Part shown: positions 1-8,653 of the stretch, piece by piece
Position numbering within the stretch: the first letter of the stretch is position 1
How the letters are laid out: each line of letters begins with the position of its first letter
NCBI GenBank assembly: GCA_965197635.1
Contig: CBDANN010000008.1
Location: forward strand, 1,612,001 to 1,676,000
Length of the DNA: 64,000 bases
From: Bin87 sp965197635
GTDB taxonomy: Bacteria > Chloroflexota > Dehalococcoidia > Lucifugimonadales > UBA3495
Direction: 5' to 3'
Made by a program: the position numbers and the translations under genes
The notes under the pieces: model-generated
Database searches by the model: none
Told to the model about the DNA's origin: nothing
Seen by the model: only the letters and a program-made list of their open reading frames with translations

Positions 1-1
1 G

Positions 2-734
2 TTGGGGTTTGTGCTGAAGCGACCCCAGAAGCGGTTGGTCAAGGCGGACCCAGCGCGCCGGGAAGCCTTTGTGGCGGAGTATGCGGCGTTGCTGGAGGCG
101 GCGCGACGGACGGGAGCCAAGATCTGCTTCGCTGACGAGGCGCACTTCCGTGCGGATGCTGACCTGCGGGGCCAGTGGGTGCCGAAGGGCGAACCGGCCC
201 TGGTGGGCTCCACCAGCCCGCGACGGGGTGAGAAGGTCAGCTACTACTCGGCGGTGTGCCTGGAGACTGGGGAGGTGGCGGTGATGGAACTGGAAGGCAA
301 CAGCAACTCCGAGACGTCAGCCGCCTTCCTGCGGCAACTGCGGGCGCGACACCCTGAACCGCTGACCGTGATCTGGGACAACTCGCCAGCCCATCGGGGC
401 GATGCCATCAGAGCCTACCTGGCCACACCGGGCCTGAACCCGCGCCTGGTCAACTTGTCCAGCTACCGTCCGGACTTCAACGCCCCGATCCTTGACCAAT
501 CGCGCCATTTGGGGCTGGATACGTCAGGAGGCAACCGCCAACCGGTGCCTGGGAACCCGTGCCGCCGTGCGGGAGAAAGTGGGCGACTTTTTCACCGATT
601 TAGCCCACCGTCGGGAAGAAATCAAGCGCCGCTGCCGAACCGTCCTTCAGGCTCGTGCTGCAGAACTGACCGGCAACGCCCGCGCCAATGGTTCCGGCCC
701 AGCAAATGTAGATTTCACTTTGGCTTCAGTTTAG
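2..734 (+). pseudogene. IS630-family transposase, 5' cut by window edge, frameshifted
   Basis: DDE transposase of the IS630/Tc1-mariner group. The upstream frame shows the first catalytic region (CFADEAHFR) and the second (VIWDNSPAHRG). Near 485-492 the frame shifts, and the C-terminal block (AIWGWIRQEA, then a Lys/Arg-rich tail) continues in another frame to 734. The N-terminal helix-turn-helix part lies outside the window. The 3' end coincides with a terminal repeat that resembles the one at 53820-53847. Probably inactive unless the frameshift is a sequencing error or is programmed, as happens in some IS630 elements. Confidence 0.85.
705..734. repeat. Right terminal repeat of the IS630 element
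   Basis: The sequence reading inward from 734 on the minus strand starts CTAAACTGAAGCCAAAGTGA. A close relative sits at both ends of the short element at 53698-53847. It marks the boundary between the IS and the host gene at 726-1028. Confidence 0.6.
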
Positions 735-1028
735 GTGGAAGTCGTCGGCGTAACCCAGTGCTGCCGGGTCGTCCACGGAGCAGCCGTCCTGGCTCCAGTC
801 CATCCACTGGATTGAGTCCAGTTGTCTGAGGGAGTCGTAGACACCGTCGGCACTCCAGGTCTCGTATTCTGCTGCGAGCAGGATGTCGAGTATGTTGAGG
901 TCGCTTTCCATTTCGGCATCGGTCGGCGTATGGGCGCCGACGGCCGTCGGGTGGAGGGTCTGGGCGGCGATGACCGACGCCGTGATGATAGATAGGGTGA
1001 CAATTGCGATTATCGTTTTCGACTTCAT
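726..1028 (-). CDS. Small exported hypothetical protein, 3' end cut by IS630
   Basis: About 100 residues. It begins MKSKTIIAIVTLSIITASVI, a typical signal peptide or N-terminal membrane anchor, followed by an acidic soluble part (about residues 35-98). The ATG at 1028 is chosen because GGAAGG lies 5 bases upstream, inside the last codons of the lipoprotein gene above it, so the two are probably translationally coupled. A GTG at 1034 is the alternative. The last codons and the stop (HLN-stop) come from the IS630 terminal repeat, so the native C-terminus is lost. Function unknown. Confidence 0.65.
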   Translation of the reverse strand: MKSKTIIAIVTLSIITASVIAAQTLHPTAVGAHTPTDAEMESDLNILDILLAAEYETWSADGVYDSLRQLDSIQWMDWSQDGCSVDDPAALGYADDFHLN

Positions 1029-1030
1029 GA

Positions 1031-2041
1031 TCACCTTCCGGAGGGTGGGTCTAGTCTGATGAATAGGGCGATGCCTTCTTCTTCGAGGATGGTCTTGATG
1101 CCCTCGTCGAAGAGCGTCTGGACGCTGTCCGGGTCATCTCTGAACCGTTCTTGGAGTTCGGTGATCCAGGCTTCCTCCTGCGCTGCGTAGAGTCCCTGTT
1201 CGGTGGCGCACTGGTCGATCAGGCGATACCGCGTTTCCAGAGTCTGCCGTTGCTCTGCGGTCATCTTGGCTGGCTTCTCGATCTTCTGGTCATCGGTTTG
1301 CTGCCACGGGAAGATTGCATCTTCCAGCGGCGTTTCGCCGGCGGCGGTTACGCACTGGTCGGTGGCGGTGCGGCGTAGCTTGACCTGTTCGTCGTCGTGG
1401 ATGGCGTTGAGGATGCTGATCCAGGCTTCCTCGAACTTGCGGGTGTGAGTCGCATAGGCGGTGCCGGCGTCTTGCCGGCACTGTTCTCGGGCCTGGTTGG
1501 AACTGATGACCATGCACGGCACCAGGTATTCGCGCAGGATGTAGCTTTCGACGTTGGTCAGTGCGGTTTTGGCGCAGGCGAGTTCCTGCGCGGCGGTGTT
1601 GCCGCTGTTATTGCTGCACTGTGCGGTGATGTCTGCGATCAGTTCGTCGGCGCACCAAGCTATGGTGCGTATTTCGTCGTAGGTCGCCGAGTGGACGTTG
1701 AGGGTGCGGCAGCCTTCGATGCCTTGGGGGTGTGCTGGCGTGATCTGGCTGCCCGGCTGCGGCGTTGGCATTGGCCCCAGCAGTTCGCGCAGCGTGGCAT
1801 CGGTCGTTAGCGTGGGTTGCCCTGCCGCCTTTGGCGTTTCCGGCGTTCCGACAACGGGCGCCGGGGTGGGCGTGCTGATGGCGGCGTCTTCCGGCGGCTG
1901 GGCGGCCTGCCGGGTCGGCGGCGGCGTTGGCGTCTGGGACGTCTCTTGTTGGGGCGGCGCCGTGGGCCCGCAGGCCAGGGCGATGATCAGGATGAGCGAC
2001 AGCCCGATGGCTGCCGTCCTGACGGGTGTTTGCTTGCTCAT
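1031..2041 (-). CDS. Putative lipoprotein, function unknown
   Basis: 337 residues from the ATG at 2041, chosen for AAGGAG six bases upstream; an in-frame start at 2074 lacks this. The N-terminus is a lipoprotein signal (hydrophobic run, then LIIALAC-GP as lipobox), so it should be lipidated and surface-anchored. A low-complexity Pro/Thr-rich linker (about residues 25-80) precedes a helical, Cys-containing domain with pairs of cysteines spaced through it. No enzyme motif is seen. First gene of a two-gene unit with the small exported protein downstream. Linkers of this kind are common in Chloroflexota lipoproteins. Confidence 0.75.
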   Translation of the reverse strand: MSKQTPVRTAAIGLSLILIIALACGPTAPPQQETSQTPTPPPTRQAAQPPEDAAISTPTPAPVVGTPETPKAAGQPTLTTDATLRELLGPMPTPQPGSQITPAHPQGIEGCRTLNVHSATYDEIRTIAWCADELIADITAQCSNNSGNTAAQELACAKTALTNVESYILREYLVPCMVISSNQAREQCRQDAGTAYATHTRKFEEAWISILNAIHDDEQVKLRRTATDQCVTAAGETPLEDAIFPWQQTDDQKIEKPAKMTAEQRQTLETRYRLIDQCATEQGLYAAQEEAWITELQERFRDDPDSVQTLFDEGIKTILEEEGIALFIRLDPPSGR

Positions 2042-2099
2042 GATTACTCCTTGCTGATGGTCTTTCTCCGGCACAGCTGTGCCGTGGCTTTCAGCAGAA

Positions 2100-2124
2100 G
2101 GCCCTGCCGCTTGGCGACAGGGCC
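2100..2124. terminator. GC-rich hairpin, possible terminator
   Basis: GGCCCTG and CAGGGCC form a 7-bp stem upstream of the lipoprotein gene. There is no clear T-run, so termination is only a guess. A similar GCCCTG/CAGGGC hairpin lies at about 4386-4411, after the TM2 gene. Confidence 0.3.
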
Positions 2125-2286
2125 GGTAAACATGAGCCGTTTCGGGAGCCTGCCATTGAGTCCGATGGTGGACTGCGATTCCCCATCACCGCGGCCTCGG
2201 TCTCACACACCGGCGCCGTTCTGCTGGCGACGGGAGTCTAGGTTTGTTGTATGCCTTTGTCAAAGCGCGGGAATATGCGTAACTGT

Positions 2287-2560
2287 TCAGAGTTGCGGGG
2301 AAGCGAGCAGTTGTTGGCAGGCGGAGAGGGGATTGAGACCTTGGGCTCGCCAGGTGCCGAAGATTGAGGCCAGGGTCATCTTGGTCTCGGTACCCTGGGT
2401 TGAGCGGGTGCCCCCGCTGATCTTGCGGCTGACCACCAATGGACGCAGGCTGCGCTCGGCGGCGTTGCCCATATCGTCGTTTCCTCGGTTCCGTAGCGCC
2501 TGCGGCATTTCCTGCAGCAACCGCTGCCATTCTTCGGGGCGGTTGAAATCGCAGCGGTGT
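2287..2560 (-). pseudogene. IS66-family transposase, C-terminal remnant
   Basis: The last ~65 residues of an open frame match the end of IS66-type transposases: NAAERSLRPLVVSRKISGGT, then a TKMTLASIFGTW-like block, and an ending in ACQQLLASPQ. This contains the catalytic Glu helix. Nothing upstream looks like the rest of an IS66 transposase, so only the 3' end of an old insertion remains. The upstream limit is approximate. Confidence 0.75.
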
Positions 2561-2770
2561 GTTTCCCACCGTTCCGGGCGGTGTGGCCGTACCTTTCTCC
2601 GGGAATGCCGTTGCACCACTGCTGGACCGGATTGTTGCCGATGGCGGTGTCGACATTCCGGATGTGCAATGGATTGTTGCAAATCATTGATTCCGCTCGC
2701 TCCTCTTGCGCTGCTCAACGTATGATGCAGTTCGCATTCGCGGGCCGATGAGCCGTTTAGTCGGTACGTG

Positions 2771-3103
2771 CTACTTCTCTTTGCATCCCGGATCTGTCGC
2801 TTCCTGGCGCTGAACCGAATGCGCAGTCCACTCGGCATCTTCTTCCTCGAGGACAGACCAACGGCGTCGGCCGCTCTTGCCGCGCCTGGCGGTGGTCCTG
2901 GGCTTTGGCATGGCGTCCAGCAGAGCTTGCAGCTCTTCCGCGCTGTTCGCGTCGAACCGACGCTTCGCCGTGCACAACGCCGACTGCCGTTTCCCCGGGT
3001 TCTCCAGTTCCCTGAGCAGCTTTTGCAACCGCCACCTGCGGAGCACTCCGTCTCGCTCCATGCGCTGTCGCCAGCAATCCTCTCCGTCGATGGCAGTTGC
3101 CAT
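2771..3103 (-). CDS. Hypothetical protein, 110 aa
   Basis: A basic, helical small protein rich in Arg/Lys/Glu (LQKLLRELENPGKRQ; EELQALLDAMPKP; RRRWSVLEEEDAEW). The ATG at 3103 has GGAG eight bases upstream; an in-frame ATG lies 13 codons further up. No family recognised. Its composition suggests a nucleic-acid-binding or accessory protein, but that is a guess. This frame was preferred over two overlapping frames because its residue mix looks more natural. Confidence 0.45.
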   Translation of the reverse strand: MATAIDGEDCWRQRMERDGVLRRWRLQKLLRELENPGKRQSALCTAKRRFDANSAEELQALLDAMPKPRTTARRGKSGRRRWSVLEEEDAEWTAHSVQRQEATDPGCKEK

Positions 3104-3285
3104 GGTTGTTTCTCCATTCACCATCGTTGGCGGTGCCGCCATATGCGAGGATACGATCCGAGCACCGTGACGAGTGTGCTTAAGGTCGTAGCTACCTCAC
3201 CATCGCCGATGGCCTCGACGCGGAGGCCTTGCCTGCCAACACCTTCCTGGACGCGGCAGCCTGAACAACGTCGACCAGGATGACG

Positions 3286-3849
3286 TCAATCGCCAAACTT
3301 GAAGGGAGGCAACCTCTCCTGTTCCGGCGTCCATCGGCGATTTTCCTCAGCCATCTCGCGGTGCCACTCGCAGCAGAAATCATCGCCCTCGTTGTGCGGC
3401 AGCGCCCGCATCATTTCGTCCCAGACGCCTTCGGCGATCATGTCGCGAACGATCGGCGACTGCGGATGCGACTGTTCCTTGATGCAAATCCACTTGGTGG
3501 CGCCCCATTTGGGGTTGTCCAAGGTGAGCGTCAACAGCAGGTAGAGATCACTCTCGGTATCGCCGTTCGACGCAAAATCATCGAAGGCGGAGTAGCCCCA
3601 TGCGAAGGTATCACTGGTATTGACCTGCAGCCTGGTGCCAAGGGGTTCCGGCGAATCTACCGATTCATCCTCCGCGTCTTCGTCTTCTCTGGGCAGACGG
3701 ACCGTGAATGCGTGCACCTCGCCCTTGAGCAGCAGGTATGCCAACGCCGCCTCTTCATCAAGGTGTGTTCCATCGTCGGATTCCCAAACGAAGTCGTCGA
3801 TGGTCAAATCATCCGGCAGGAAATCTGCCAATTCACGTCGTGCTGTCAT
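3286..3849 (-). CDS. Hypothetical acidic protein, 187 aa
   Basis: Acidic soluble protein starting MTARRELADFLPDDLTIDDF. It has an Asp/Glu-rich middle (REDEDAEDESVDSPEP) and a C-terminal part rich in Trp, His and Cys (DDFCCEWHREMAEENRRW). GGAG eight bases upstream supports the ATG at 3849; an ATG at 3870 is possible. No motif recognised. It sits 102 bases downstream of another hypothetical gene on the same strand, perhaps in one operon. Confidence 0.6.
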   Translation of the reverse strand: MTARRELADFLPDDLTIDDFVWESDDGTHLDEEAALAYLLLKGEVHAFTVRLPREDEDAEDESVDSPEPLGTRLQVNTSDTFAWGYSAFDDFASNGDTESDLYLLLTLTLDNPKWGATKWICIKEQSHPQSPIVRDMIAEGVWDEMMRALPHNEGDDFCCEWHREMAEENRRWTPEQERLPPFKFGD

Positions 3850-3951
3850 AATCTTCACTCCATGCTGCACGCCCCTGATGGTCCAGTTGGAGGTGCGTAT
3901 CAGTTGTTCCAGTTCCGCGATATCCGCGGGATGTGGGCACAGTGGCCGGTT

Positions 3952-4329
3952 TCAGATCGTTACCACCAGCCACCTTTTGGCGGGATTGCCATTCCCAATT
4001 TCCTCTTTGGTGAACTCGATGTGGATGCTCTTGTGCTCGGGATAAAGCCGTGCCACGTCCCAGTAGTTTTTCAGCTCAAGGTTTCTGGTGTTGGAGACCA
4101 GGAACCTGATGGTTGTCACGGGCCGGATGGCCGAGTGTCCTGCGGTGGACCTTTGAGCGGCCTTCACCGCCTTCATGGCTGACTCCACATTCCTGAGGGT
4201 CCTCTTCATCCTTCGGTTTGCACGCCAGATTCTCCGTTCCAGCGCGTCCGAGATGGGTGGGCAATCATGGATGTCGCCCGGCTCGGCCTCGTAACGCCTT
4301 TCGATGCAGGGATTTCTCGGTTTGGGCAT
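3952..4329 (-). CDS. Hypothetical basic protein, 125 aa
   Basis: Begins MPKPRNPCIERRYEAEPGDI. The central stretch is strongly basic (RIWRANRRMKRTLRNVESAM) and probably helical. The C-terminal half looks like a small alpha/beta domain (RFLVSNTRNLELKNYWDVAR; SIHIEFTKEEIG). No family recognised. It precedes the acidic protein at 3286-3849 on the same strand. Confidence 0.6.
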   Translation of the reverse strand: MPKPRNPCIERRYEAEPGDIHDCPPISDALERRIWRANRRMKRTLRNVESAMKAVKAAQRSTAGHSAIRPVTTIRFLVSNTRNLELKNYWDVARLYPEHKSIHIEFTKEEIGNGNPAKRWLVVTI

Positions 4330-4419
4330 GTCCTCTATCCCGGTGCGCGGATCGCGATATGCAGGTGACCTGATAGAAACGGCCCTGCTCCCGTTGCTCA
4401 GGAACAGGGCTGCGGCTCA

Positions 4420-4629
4420 TCACTCAATGGCCATGCTGTTGTAGCGGCGGTCGAACTCCACCTCCGACATGGTGATGTACCGGATGGCGGCGATCAGCGC
4501 CAGCACGCCGGCCACCGGCGGCAGCAGCAGCCACCACAACCGCTTGGGCTTCTCGTTCAGGTAGAATTGGTGGGCGGCAAATCCGCCCAGCAGGAATGCC
4601 AGGATGGCCGCCGTGGTCTTGTTCTTCAT
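4420..4629 (-). CDS. TM2 domain-containing small membrane protein
   Basis: 69 residues. MKNKTTAAILAFLLGGFAAH begins the first membrane helix and is followed by QFYLNEKPKRLWW, then a second hydrophobic segment (PPVAGVLALIAAIRYITM). The pattern GGFxxHxFYL is the TM2-domain signature: two short helices joined by a tight basic loop. Such proteins are small integral membrane proteins of unclear function. A GCCCTG/CAGGGC hairpin at about 4386-4411 lies just downstream and could terminate the transcript. Confidence 0.85.
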   Translation of the reverse strand: MKNKTTAAILAFLLGGFAAHQFYLNEKPKRLWWLLLPPVAGVLALIAAIRYITMSEVEFDRRYNSMAIE

Positions 4630-4791
4630 CTTCAGTTCCTCGTGGCGCGCTCAATGCAGACCGTGGGAATCGGCGAGTCGGGCAATACGTCGCGTTGCCT
4701 GGGCAAACGCGGGGTAGCCCAGCGCGGAGAGACGGGGGTTGACCCTCGGGTCAACCGGAAGAGGTCAATTCAGGGTGAAAGCGGTGGGGAG

Positions 4792-5280
4792 TCAACCGGC
4801 GCTGGCGACGTCCGCATTTCGGAAGTCGCCATGGCGCTCCAGGCGAAGCTCGGCCTCTAGTTGGTAGAGCCTCCCGTCGTCCTGCTGGCGACGCCGGTTC
4901 CGCTTGCGGAACGAAATGCTGTAGCGCAGGACGGAGCAGTCCACATCCTGGACGGCAACGGTTGTTCCCATGCCGTCACGCACGGCAATGCGCAGCGTGA
5001 CCCATCCGGTGTCCTCACCAGCCGCCAGCAGCTCCTGGTGAACCCAATCGCACGGGTCATAATCCAGGGTGATGCTCAGGTCGCCCGGATTGGCCCGACG
5101 GCGACGGCGCAGCTGCTGAGCACGGCGCGGATTCACCCGGCGAGCGTCCTCGCGTTCCTCGTGCACCTCAGGGTTCTCCACCGTTAGGTTGAAATCGACG
5201 ACGCCTGAGATCGCCACCGGTTCCTCTTCCTCGAGGAGCAGGTACACGGTCATCGGGTCGGTGTTGGGTAGTGTTGTCAT
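4792..5280 (-). CDS. Hypothetical protein, paralogue of 5515-5934
   Basis: 162 residues from the ATG at 5280 (GAGGAAA six bases upstream). Blocks shared with the protein encoded at 5515-5934 are an N-terminal YLLLEEEEPVAISGVVDFNL, TVENP, LSITLDYDP, HQELLAAGED, VTLRIAVRDG and DVDCSVLRYS. An Arg-rich insert (about residues 35-58) is unique to this copy. The beta-rich pattern suggests a single compact domain of unknown function. It follows its paralogue by 234 bases on the same strand. Confidence 0.7.
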   Translation of the reverse strand: MTTLPNTDPMTVYLLLEEEEPVAISGVVDFNLTVENPEVHEEREDARRVNPRRAQQLRRRRRANPGDLSITLDYDPCDWVHQELLAAGEDTGWVTLRIAVRDGMGTTVAVQDVDCSVLRYSISFRKRNRRRQQDDGRLYQLEAELRLERHGDFRNADVASAG

Positions 5281-5514
5281 TGAATTTCCTCGCAGTGGCG
5301 GAGGGGCGCGTTTCAACCGGAAAGCGCATCCCCCTCGGCCATGAGAAGGTTCGGGAGAGCGGCCCCGGCCAGTCCTAAGTTTCAGCTCGGGACCGTGCCG
5401 GAAGCGGGAGATGCGGAGAGCCTGCAATTCGCCCCAAGGCGAACCGCCGAAGACGCTCCGTCCGGCCACGGGCGCGCTTGCGCATCCTCGCGGGCCGCAC
5501 TCCCGAACCAAGCG

Positions 5515-5934
5515 TTAGCCGATGGCGCGGACTTCGCCCACGGCTTCCAGGTTAAAGTTGACCCGCAGCCGCTTGGTGTCGTCGCGGAGCCGCTCGTCCA
5601 TGGACAGGCGGTAGCGCACCACGGTGCAGTCCATCTCCCGGCACGCGATGGCCACGCCGTGCGGGTCGCGGGTGGCGACGCGGACGGTAACGGAGCCGCC
5701 CTCGCCGGCTGCGATCAGAGCGCGGTGCTGGGGATTGGACGGGTCGTAGTCCAGGGTGATGTCCATCTCGGGAGCATCAGCGCCCTCGCTGGTGGGGTTG
5801 TCCACGGTGATATCGAAGTCGTCAATGCCTTCGATTTCGATAGGAACGCCGTCGGTCACCAGATAAACAGCCAACGGCGCCGGCGAGGGCGGGGGAAGCG
5901 GTGCCGCGTCATACGCGGAAAGTGGGGTAGCCAT
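5515..5934 (-). CDS. Hypothetical protein, paralogue of 4792-5280
   Basis: 139 residues from the ATG at 5934 (GAGGTGA about eight bases upstream). A Pro-rich N-terminus is followed by VYLVTDGVPIEIEGIDDFDI, TVDNP, MDITLDYDP, HRALIAAGEG, VTVRVATRDP and MDCTVVRYRLS. These align block by block with the neighbour downstream. No known domain recognised. The copies are too diverged to be recent, so both may be functional. Confidence 0.7.
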   Translation of the reverse strand: MATPLSAYDAAPLPPPSPAPLAVYLVTDGVPIEIEGIDDFDITVDNPTSEGADAPEMDITLDYDPSNPQHRALIAAGEGGSVTVRVATRDPHGVAIACREMDCTVVRYRLSMDERLRDDTKRLRVNFNLEAVGEVRAIG

Positions 5935-6178
5935 GGGTGGCTCACCTCTAGGTTGGATTCCGTCAGTGCTGGGGACGGGTTTAGCGGCTCTCGATGGCGG
6001 CAACTCCGTCGCTCGGACTGATCGTTGACAGGAACTTTGCCACTTTAGAAATGCTATGTCAATACCTAAAAATGATATTGGCGTATTTTTAACTTTTCCG
6101 CGCGATTCGCGCTTTCTGCGGCACTCACTGTGCGACGTTGCTAACGGTGCGCGGAGAGCCGAAGGTAATGTTCCGGTA

Positions 6179-6454
6179 ATGCCCACGTGGTACGCTGGAT
6201 CTATTGTGAACAGGACTTTTCGAAAACAGCCCACTCGGAGGGCCGTTGAAACCAGTCAGTACGTCGAACAGGTACGCGACGGCTACCACGACCTGGGTGT
6301 GGAACTGGCCCGGGACGACCGGGTAACCGGTCTCCGCGAGCACCGGGATTACCGCCGGCGTACACGCCGCTCCCTCAGGCTGGGTGAGTACAGCGCCGTC
6401 CTCGCCGGCAAGAAACGGCGTTACGGCGACCGTTACGGCGAGTACGAATTGTAG
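6179..6454 (+). CDS. Possible small basic protein
   Basis: An open frame of 91 residues starting MPTWYAGSIVNR, with a charged helical part (YVEQVRDGYHDLGVELARDD) and a basic C-terminus. There is no convincing ribosome site, and the opposite strand is also open here, so it may not be a gene. If real, it is the only plus-strand gene between 735 and 8700. Confidence 0.25.
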   Translation: MPTWYAGSIVNRTFRKQPTRRAVETSQYVEQVRDGYHDLGVELARDDRVTGLREHRDYRRRTRRSLRLGEYSAVLAGKKRRYGDRYGEYEL

Positions 6455-6491
6455 CCGGACCGCTGTTGGCCTGAAGACTGAATGGAATCCG

Positions 6492-6932
6492 TTACGCTTC
6501 CGCCATGGGCGGAATCTCCGGCAGATGAGCTTTGGCCGCTGCCGTGCCCTGAGGCAGCGGTGACTTGGGCACGGCGGGAACCCCGGCCGCCTCCGTCCCG
6601 TCCTCCCAGTCATCGGATACTGAAGAACCTGTGGCCCGTGGGTATCCTTGAGCAATCCTCGCCGGAGCGCTCTCCGCCAATTCACGAGCTTCCCGCAACC
6701 CAAGATCAGTCGCCTCCCGCACCGCCGAAATGGTTCCGATCCTGTCGTTTTCGAGACCTCGGAGCGATACACCGCCGCCGGTCCGCGCGGCAACCCGAAC
6801 CGTTTGCTGGACAGTGGCTCCAGCATTCCCTTCCGGAGTTCCCATCTCGTTGGAAATGGCCCGCACCAAATCCACCAGGTCGGCCACGCTCATCCGCCTG
6901 ATCTCGTCCATCACCCATTCTTGGACTGTCAC
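6492..6932 (-). CDS. Ribosomal protein L7/L12-like protein
   Basis: 146 residues from a GTG at 6932 with GGAGG five bases upstream. Residues 1-31 (VTVQEWVMDEIRRMSVADLV, then DLVRAISNEMG) resemble the dimerising N-terminal helices of L7/L12. Residues about 62-98 (IGTISAVREATDLGLREARE, then LAESAPARI) match the L7/L12 C-terminal domain that recruits GTPase factors. A Pro/Ala-rich tail follows. It is not the ribosomal copy: the linker and tail differ, and the neighbour is an HNH-HAD gene 48 bases upstream on the same strand. Role unknown. Confidence 0.7.
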   Translation of the reverse strand: MTVQEWVMDEIRRMSVADLVDLVRAISNEMGTPEGNAGATVQQTVRVAARTGGGVSLRGLENDRIGTISAVREATDLGLREARELAESAPARIAQGYPRATGSSVSDDWEDGTEAAGVPAVPKSPLPQGTAAAKAHLPEIPPMAEA

Positions 6933-6979
6933 ATTAGCCTCCGGCCATCTGCGAATATCTACATCGGAGAGCTGGGGAT

Positions 6980-8572
6980 TCAAGCTCTGCCCATCACCCG
7001 GCCCAGCGCTTCCCGGTTGGCCAGCATGTCCACGTTCGCCCTGATGATTCGGTCCAGTGGGCTCTCCTCGGTGTAGTCCGCCAGTGCCACGCAATGGACC
7101 CTTCCCTCGTCCACGAACCGCTGGGCGTGCTGTCGGGCGTTCCTGGTGCGCGGCGGGAACACCGCCACCGACAGCCCGCCCAGGTCCTTGACCAGCCGGA
7201 AGCAGGGCACGTCGGTTTCCCCGTCCCCGATGTACACCATGTTCTCAAAGGGCACCGGCCAGTCTTCCTGCCGCACGAAGCGATTGACGACGGCATCGTC
7301 GCTCAGGTCGTGAGCGCCCTTGTTGATCCGAAACAGGAACTGGGTCTTGGTGGTGTAGTTGACCGCCAGGGCCGGCCACACCGCGACGCCGTTCTGATCG
7401 AACAGGAAGCGCGAGGCGTAGATCCGGTCCACCAGGTTGGCCACCGGCGTGCCCTCGATGATCTCGGCGTTGCCCGAGGACACGATGTAGTGCTCGACGC
7501 GCACGCCCCGGCTCTTTCCGTAGTCGGTGATTCGACCAAACCACCCGAGTACGCCGGGGAAATACTCCAGCCACCGGCCCCGTTCCCGGAAATCGCTGAG
7601 CCGCACCGGAACTCCCCGCTCACCGGCCTTGCGCAGCATGTAGTACATGTACATGAGGATGCGATCGGCCTGGTTGTCTCGAGACAGGCTGGCAACCTCC
7701 GCCCAGAACTCGTGGGGGGTCATCCCAACGTCGGGAATGAACTGGCGTTCCTGCATGTTGCCCGGCGCCAGGGTGCCGTCGAAGTCGTAAACCAGGGCCA
7801 TGGTGGTCCGTTGGCGCGGCGCCGGTCCGCGCGCTGGTTCACCGGTGTGAACCATGTCAACAATCGGATCGTCTTCAGGTGGAGCCAACTCCGAGCTGTC
7901 CCGAGGTTCCCCGGCTGTGTCGGGGGCGATGGCAGAGAAGACCTGCCACTCATCCTCGTTCTCGTCGCCTGCACTCCGTTCAGGGGCGGCCCGCCGCGCC
8001 ATCGCGGCGCCAGATGAGGTCAAATCCATGCTCAGGTGTTCCGGATTGACGCAGGAGTAGTTGCCGCAATCGTGGATGATGGATGCGCGCGACGGAAATG
8101 GTCCGTGATGCTGTTCGTAGGCGAAACGATGGGCGTATTCCGAGCGTCCCTGCCCCACATTCAGCCGCCCGTGTCCCTGGGCCGACTTGCCGTGTCGCCA
8201 GTTCCAGCAGCCGGTGCCAGCGTCCACGTCGTAGTCCCAGGGTTGGATGCCCCGTCGGTACACCGGCCGGCGCATCCATGCTATCCCTTCCCTTTCCGCG
8301 ATACGCCGCACCCGTAGCTGGGACAGGCCGCACCGCTCGGCCACCTCCCGGTAGGAGAGCCGGGGCTCGGACCTCAACAGTTGAGCCGCCCATTGCTCGG
8401 TCTCGCCGAGCGGCTTCTCATCCGCCCGCAGCGGCCTCACGCCACTGCGCTCGGCGATCTGGTGCACCCGCTGCCGGCTGATGCCGTATTCGCCACCGAT
8501 GGCCTCGTAGGTGTCGCCGTTCCGGATCCGGCGCGCTATCTCCAGGTCGCGGGCATCTTCAGATGGAAACAC
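6980..8572 (-). CDS. HTH-HTH-HNH endonuclease fused to HAD phosphatase
   Basis: 530 residues from a GTG. Residues 8-45 (TYEAIGGEYGISRQRVHQIA) and 57-97 (SYREVAERCGLSQLRVRRIA) are two similar helix-turn-helix units. Residues ~118-183 form an HNH_3-type nuclease domain (CWNW; AHRFAYEQHHGPF; HDCGNYSCVNPEHL) as in homing endonucleases. After an acidic linker, residues ~259-530 are a HAD hydrolase: YDFDGTL (motif I), IVSSG (II), TKTQF (possible III Lys) and GDGETD (IV). The HAD part begins MALVYDFDGTL but has no ribosome site of its own, so the fusion looks genuine. It is likely cotranscribed with the L7/L12-like gene. Confidence 0.8.
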   Translation of the reverse strand: MFPSEDARDLEIARRIRNGDTYEAIGGEYGISRQRVHQIAERSGVRPLRADEKPLGETEQWAAQLLRSEPRLSYREVAERCGLSQLRVRRIAEREGIAWMRRPVYRRGIQPWDYDVDAGTGCWNWRHGKSAQGHGRLNVGQGRSEYAHRFAYEQHHGPFPSRASIIHDCGNYSCVNPEHLSMDLTSSGAAMARRAAPERSAGDENEDEWQVFSAIAPDTAGEPRDSSELAPPEDDPIVDMVHTGEPARGPAPRQRTTMALVYDFDGTLAPGNMQERQFIPDVGMTPHEFWAEVASLSRDNQADRILMYMYYMLRKAGERGVPVRLSDFRERGRWLEYFPGVLGWFGRITDYGKSRGVRVEHYIVSSGNAEIIEGTPVANLVDRIYASRFLFDQNGVAVWPALAVNYTTKTQFLFRINKGAHDLSDDAVVNRFVRQEDWPVPFENMVYIGDGETDVPCFRLVKDLGGLSVAVFPPRTRNARQHAQRFVDEGRVHCVALADYTEESPLDRIIRANVDMLANREALGRVMGRA

Positions 8573-8653
8573 GGCGGTTCGTCAACCATTTGGACTGCGT
8601 AAATCTAGGCTATCATTATTGGCAGAAGCTGTCTATGTAACGCTATTACATCC

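Noticed and set aside
6125..6826. 233-aa minus-strand open frame
   Set aside because: Overlaps the well-supported L7/L12-like gene in another frame and shows no consistent coding character.
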